Source: Niabella drilacis (GTDB taxonomy: Bacteria > Bacteroidota > Bacteroidia > Chitinophagales > Chitinophagaceae). Taken from it: a DNA stretch of 64,000 bases. The DNA lies in NCBI RefSeq assembly GCF_900101395.1, contig NZ_FMZO01000001.1:740636-804635 (forward strand), written 5' to 3'. The stretch's first letter is position 1. Each line of letters opens with the position of its first letter. The notes under the pieces are model-generated. The model was not told the DNA's origin and did not search any database. It saw only the letters and a list, made by a program, of their open reading frames with translations. A program made the position numbers and the translations under genes. Positions 60,406 to 64,000 of the stretch are shown in pieces.

Positions 60406-60945
60406 ATGGAGCAACGGAAAAATATTTTAGTAATTATTGGTAGTGCCAGTGCCGGTTCCAGCAGTGAAAAACTGGCATTGGATTTTGCCCGGCAGACGGA
60501 AGCTGTTTTTACAATCACGATGTACCAGGTATTAAAAACATTGCCGCATTTTGATCCGGACCTTTCTGTGGCCGACCCGCCGGAAGCGGTTATGGCCTTG
60601 CGTAAGGAAATAGCACAGGCCGATGGCATATTGATCTGTACACCGGAATATGTTTTCAGTATTCCCAGCGGGTTGAAAAATGCGATCGAATGGTGCGTAG
60701 CTACAACCGTTTTTTCGGAGAAGCCGGTGGGACTGATCACCGCTTCTGCAAGCGGCGTAAAAGGGCATGCGGAATTAAAGATGATCCTGCAAACGGTTGG
60801 CGCCTCGTTCACCGAAGATACCACGCTGCTGATCCAGGGGGTAAAGGGAAAGATAAGCGGGGAAGGACAAATTACGGATAGTGCAACGGAAAAGGCGTTC
60901 GGACAATTTGTAAAAGCGTTTATCAAATTTGTGGAAGCCCAATAA
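60406..60945 (+). CDS. NADPH-dependent FMN reductase family protein
   Basis: 179 residues with a flavodoxin-like fold: ILVIIGSASAGSSSEKLA binds the FMN phosphate, then ILICTPEYVFSIPSGLKNAI and GLITASASGVKGHAEL. This family reduces FMN, quinones or azo compounds using NAD(P)H. Cytoplasmic. The next gene starts 9 bases later, so they probably form an operon. Confidence 0.88.
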   Translation: MEQRKNILVIIGSASAGSSSEKLALDFARQTEAVFTITMYQVLKTLPHFDPDLSVADPPEAVMALRKEIAQADGILICTPEYVFSIPSGLKNAIEWCVATTVFSEKPVGLITASASGVKGHAELKMILQTVGASFTEDTTLLIQGVKGKISGEGQITDSATEKAFGQFVKAFIKFVEAQ

Positions 60946-60954
60946 ATTTTTATC

Positions 60955-61596
60955 ATGTCTGGAAACCGGTCGGTCGTAGCAACATGGATCAGGGGCTGGG
61001 CGCTGGCCCGCGGGGTTACGGCGCCGGTTGCCATACCAGGCGGATACCGGGTTCAGGTAGGATGGCCGGAACAACAGGAGCGCTATGTTTTTCCCGGGAT
61101 TACATCGGTTTTTACGGACCTGGCCAATACCATTACAGCACCCTGGATTTTTCTAAAGGTTTGTGCCCCTCCGGATCGTGTAAGGGCGGTACTTCCGGCA
61201 CGGTGGGCGATTCAATCTCCGGGATATATGATGATGAACACCGGTCTTGTTCTTCAGGATGAAGCTCCTCTTGCCGCCGGGTATCATCTGAAAGCCGAAC
61301 TGCAGCTTCCGGTACCGGTGGTACATATACTTACAGATGGCGGTGAAATAGCCGCCAGCGGCCGGATAGCTCTGGCAGATGATTTTGCGATCTACGACCG
61401 GATCGCTACCGCGGCCGCGCACCGGCGTAAAGGATTGGCCACTGCGGTCATGAAGCGGTTAACCGAAATTGCCTGCTCCCGTGGCATTACAAAAGGGGTG
61501 TTGGTTGCCACGGAGGAAGGCCGGGTGCTCTACGAAACATTGGGGTGGCAGCTGCGCTCTCCTTATACCAGTGCGGTGATTCCCTTTGTAAAATAG
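60955..61596 (+). CDS. GNAT family N-acetyltransferase
   Basis: 213 residues. The C-terminal half carries the acetyl-CoA site (YDRIATAAAHRRKGLATAVM, LVATEEGRVLYETLGW). The N-terminal half is not recognised and may be a degenerate GNAT repeat. Substrate unknown. Downstream of the FMN reductase gene by 9 bases. Confidence 0.78.
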   Translation: MSGNRSVVATWIRGWALARGVTAPVAIPGGYRVQVGWPEQQERYVFPGITSVFTDLANTITAPWIFLKVCAPPDRVRAVLPARWAIQSPGYMMMNTGLVLQDEAPLAAGYHLKAELQLPVPVVHILTDGGEIAASGRIALADDFAIYDRIATAAAHRRKGLATAVMKRLTEIACSRGITKGVLVATEEGRVLYETLGWQLRSPYTSAVIPFVK

Positions 61597-61812
61597 CCGC
61601 GATACATTGAAGAAACAGCGTATGAGTTGATGCTGTATTGATCCTTATCGGTATAAAATGCTGATGACAGCACCGGCGCTGAAGTGTGCGACGCAAGGAA
61701 GATGATCGTAGTACCTAAGCCGGGCAAAAAGTGAAAAATACCGGAATGTATGCGCGGCATCACCGGGTATAGAAAAACCGTTTGGACCGATGTGACGCCG
61801 GCCAGGGAATTG

Positions 61813-61820
61813 TACCTTTG
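61813..61820 (+). promoter_or_regulatory. -7 promoter box right before the HD hydrolase gene
   Basis: TACCTTTG is a perfect TAnnTTTG box that ends 4 bases before the ATG at 61825. Initiation about 5-8 bases downstream of the box would give a leaderless mRNA, unless the box is chance. Confidence 0.45.
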
Positions 61821-61824
61821 AGGT

Positions 61825-62412
61825 ATGATGGAACAACTCATAAAACAAATAGAATTTATTAAAGAGATCGACAAGCTGAAATATGTGCTGCGCCGCACCT
61901 GCCTGCTCCATAGTGATCGTAGGGAAAATGATGCGGAACATAGCTGGCACCTGGCAATGATGGCCATTATACTTGCTGAGCACGCCAATGAACGCGTAGA
62001 CCTGCTGAAGGTATTGAAAATGGTGCTGATCCATGATATCGTGGAAATTGATTCGGGGGATGTATTCATATACGATACAAAGCAAAATCACACCAACACC
62101 GGGGAAGAGTTAAAAGCGGCCCGCAGGATCTTTGGGATGCTGCCGCCAGCGCAGGCGGAAGCGCTGGTTGAGATATGGGAGGAATTTGAAGCCGGGCAGA
62201 CCGCCGAGGCAAAATTTGCAAGGGCGCTGGACCGGCTGGAACCCCTGCTTCAGAATACGTCCAACGATGGCGGAACCTGGAAGGAGTTTGATGTACGCTA
62301 TGAGCAGGTAGTGGCAAAAAAGAGTGTGATCGCCCGGGGCTCTGAACAGCTATGGGCGTTTGCCGAAGACATGCTGAAGCAAAATCTTGAAAAGGGCATT
62401 CTAAAAAAATAG
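61825..62412 (+). CDS. HD domain hydrolase (YfbR/HDDC2-like 5'-nucleotidase)
   Basis: 195 residues. The HD-domain metal ligands are H in NDAEHSWHLAMMA, HD in LIHDIVEIDSGD and D in ARALDRLEPLLQN. This order is typical of YfbR/HDDC2-like deoxynucleoside 5'-monophosphatases, which return deoxynucleotides to nucleosides. Cytoplasmic. Confidence 0.88.
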   Translation: MMEQLIKQIEFIKEIDKLKYVLRRTCLLHSDRRENDAEHSWHLAMMAIILAEHANERVDLLKVLKMVLIHDIVEIDSGDVFIYDTKQNHTNTGEELKAARRIFGMLPPAQAEALVEIWEEFEAGQTAEAKFARALDRLEPLLQNTSNDGGTWKEFDVRYEQVVAKKSVIARGSEQLWAFAEDMLKQNLEKGILKK

Positions 62413-62486
62413 GTCCATCATCCGGAACGGAAGCAGCCGCAGCATAACCTGCGGTTGTGCGGATGATGTTGGGCCTGTTATCAGAA

Positions 62487-62942
62487 ATGGAAGAAGCGGT
62501 CATCGAAAAAAGCATAGGCATCAACGCCGGCCCGGACCGGGTCTGGAAAGTGCTTACTGTGCCGGCGCTCATGCTGCAATGGATGGGAGAACCGGAAATG
62601 AAGCTGGAGGTGGTTACGCAATGGAAGGTTGGGCTGCCGCTGGTGATCAGAGGCGTACACCATCTTCTGTTTGAGAACAGGGGTATTGTTCTGGCGGCTG
62701 ATCCCGGCCGCCGGCTTCAATACAGCCAGCTGAGTTCGCTGTCGCGGCTTGAGGAAGAAGACAGCAATTATTCAGTATTTGAATTTTTGTTAACTCCGGA
62801 TGGTACACAAACCCGGCTATCGCTTACCATTAAAGGGTTTCCTGCGGATACCATTTACCGGCACCTGGCTTTTTACTGGAATACGACGGTGTTAAAAATA
62901 AAGCAGGTGGCTGAAAGCGAAGCAGCGGATGCATTGGTTTAA
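62487..62942 (+). CDS. SRPBCC (AHSA1/START-like) domain protein
   Basis: 151 residues from the ATG at 62487 (MEEAVIEKSIGINAGPDRVW), the point where the fold normally begins; earlier in-frame starts (62457-62466) add about 10 residues. WKVLTVPALMLQWMGEPE and the helix HLAFYWNTTVLKIKQVAE are typical of this lipid/ligand-binding fold. Ligand unknown. Confidence 0.82.
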   Translation: MEEAVIEKSIGINAGPDRVWKVLTVPALMLQWMGEPEMKLEVVTQWKVGLPLVIRGVHHLLFENRGIVLAADPGRRLQYSQLSSLSRLEEEDSNYSVFEFLLTPDGTQTRLSLTIKGFPADTIYRHLAFYWNTTVLKIKQVAESEAADALV

Positions 62943-63160
62943 ACAGGTAGGATCCTGGCCGGGGCCTGTTAGCTAAGCCTTTCCGTGGAGATGCGTGTAG
63001 GCTGTGCGTGATACGGGCATTGAGGTTCCTTTTTCCGGGATCCTGCATAATGTATAGCGTAAATTTCTGCAGGGCAGTATGGATGATGAGCAGGATAGGG
63101 GATGCTGCCCCGTGTTACCATGGGCAATGAGAAAAAGATTTGAAAAAAAACTAAAATAAA
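62943..63160. other. intergenic region before the rRNA promoters
   Basis: About 220 bases with no gene or terminator that I can support. Confidence 0.3.
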
Positions 63161-63191
63161 TTTGCCTGTTTCAAAATCCTCCCTATCTTTG
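63161..63191 (+). promoter_or_regulatory. rRNA promoter P1
   Basis: TTTG at 63161-63164, a 19-base spacer and TATCTTTG at 63184-63191: a perfect match to the Bacteroidota promoter form. Confidence 0.8.
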
Positions 63192-63286
63192 CACTCCCAA
63201 ATCAAACGGCACGGTAAAATTGCCGATAAGTTCTTAGAATACAATTAGTTAGATCGAAAAAAGTTAAAAATAAATTTTCAATTTTT

Positions 63287-63317
63287 TTTGGCAGATTGAA
63301 AAGAAATTGTATCTTTG
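63287..63317 (+). promoter_or_regulatory. rRNA promoter P2
   Basis: TTTG at 63287-63290, a 19-base spacer and TATCTTTG at 63310-63317, preceded by a T-rich block. Confidence 0.82.
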
Positions 63318-63377
63318 CAACCCGATTGAAAAACGGGATAGTTCTTAAAAGAAGTTTGAAGAAAAAGAAAAAATAAA

Positions 63378-63409
63378 TTTGGCGGTTTGAAAATAAGTTT
63401 TTAGCTTTG
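63378..63409 (+). promoter_or_regulatory. rRNA promoter P3
   Basis: TTTG at 63378-63381, a 20-base spacer and TAGCTTTG at 63402-63409. It is the closest to the 16S gene; the leader from here is about 300 bases. Confidence 0.8.
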
Positions 63410-63711
63410 CAACCCCAAACGGTGATCGAGGGATGAGAAAATGAGATCACAAGTTCTTCAGAATTAGACAGATGATACGGTGTTTAAGGCGCGAAGCTGG
63501 TTCGAGTCCGGCGGTATTGACAAATTTGTTGGATTTGCCTTTATGGGTGAAGAAGGCGAAAAGATCTTTGAAAGTATGGAAACAATAGCACAATTCAGTC
63601 ACATTAGGTTGTGACAACGAAAAGGTAAGTCAAAAAGCAAATAACATTAGATTTTTGACACGTTAATTTTTCTCTTGAGAATTTTTAGATGTCAGTAAGT
63701 CAAACTCATTT
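63410..63711 (+). other. 16S rRNA leader region
   Basis: About 300 bases between promoter P3 and the mature 16S 5' end. It should hold the antitermination signals and the 5' strand of the RNase III processing stem; the other strand lies outside the window. No reading frame of note. Confidence 0.55.

Positions 63712-64000
<289 letters not shown>

Noticed and set aside
60174..61034. Leftward 286-codon frame
   Set aside because: It is antisense to the FMN reductase gene, which has clear family motifs, and its product shows no domain.

Overview
The window looks like chromosome from a member of the Bacteroidota, most likely the family Chitinophagaceae. A Niabella-like genus is my guess from recall of its 16S start; I could not check it. 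Supporting signs are a SusC/SusD pair, GLPGLI-like, DUF2490 and M56 proteins, very few Shine-Dalgarno sites, and many promoters of the Bacteroidota form TTTG-N19/20-TAnnTTTG. I see no phage, transposase, integrase or CRISPR array.

Layout. 1-9 kb: the start of an efflux adaptor gene off the left edge, a PNGase-F-like secreted protein, a secreted unknown, an M19 dipeptidase, a TonB-type outer-membrane barrel and the large subunit of an acyl-CoA mutase. 9-17.9 kb: acyl-CoA dehydrogenase, M60-like peptidase, GH27 alpha-galactosidase, YggS, an unknown, a DUF2490 protein, a secreted nuclease/phosphatase-like protein and DoxX. The peptidase, galactosidase and PNGase-like protein would suit glycoprotein breakdown.

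17.9-26.6 kb is the most unusual part. Two RlaP-type nucleotidyltransferases, a soluble slipin, a WYL regulator, a BCS1-like AAA ATPase, a YkuK-type RNase-H-fold protein and an unknown basic protein lie together. Both leftward units of this island have long leaders packed with tRNA-like structures. One leader (about 21.24-21.57 kb) has two elements whose halves are in circularly permuted order. The other (about 25.24-26.61 kb) has four tRNA-like cloverleaves, one with a 30-nt anticodon loop, plus a 44-aa small ORF with a strong Shine-Dalgarno site and two intrinsic terminators. A 23-bp palindrome lies at the same distance from the -7 box of the slipin leader and of the RlaP pair, and overlaps the WYL promoter. 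I read this as an RNA-damage or RNA-repair island that carries its own tRNA mimics. No RtcB ligase or TROVE/Ro protein is present here.

26.9-34.5 kb: a GNAT acetyltransferase, the tRNA hydroxylase MiaE, then a six-gene operon (PqqD-like, HPr-kinase-like, two GT2 glycosyltransferase genes, ABC exporter, NTP_transf_5 nucleotidyltransferase) that looks like a peptide-modification and export cluster. 34.6-39.3 kb: a SusC/SusD pair. 39.7-47 kb: DUF6157, rpsO, pnp, two small secreted or unknown proteins, a thioesterase and malate:quinone oxidoreductase. 47.3-51.4 kb: a BlaI repressor with two M56 sensor peptidases behind clear BlaI operators. 51.5-58.5 kb: an outer-membrane barrel, then an L-rhamnose operon (rhaT, aldolase/dehydrogenase, isomerase, kinase). 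58.4-63 kb: a cysteine hydrolase, a two-gene YeeE/YedE transporter, FMN reductase, GNAT, an HD hydrolase and an SRPBCC protein. From about 63.16 kb three tandem promoters lead into a 16S rRNA gene cut by the right edge.
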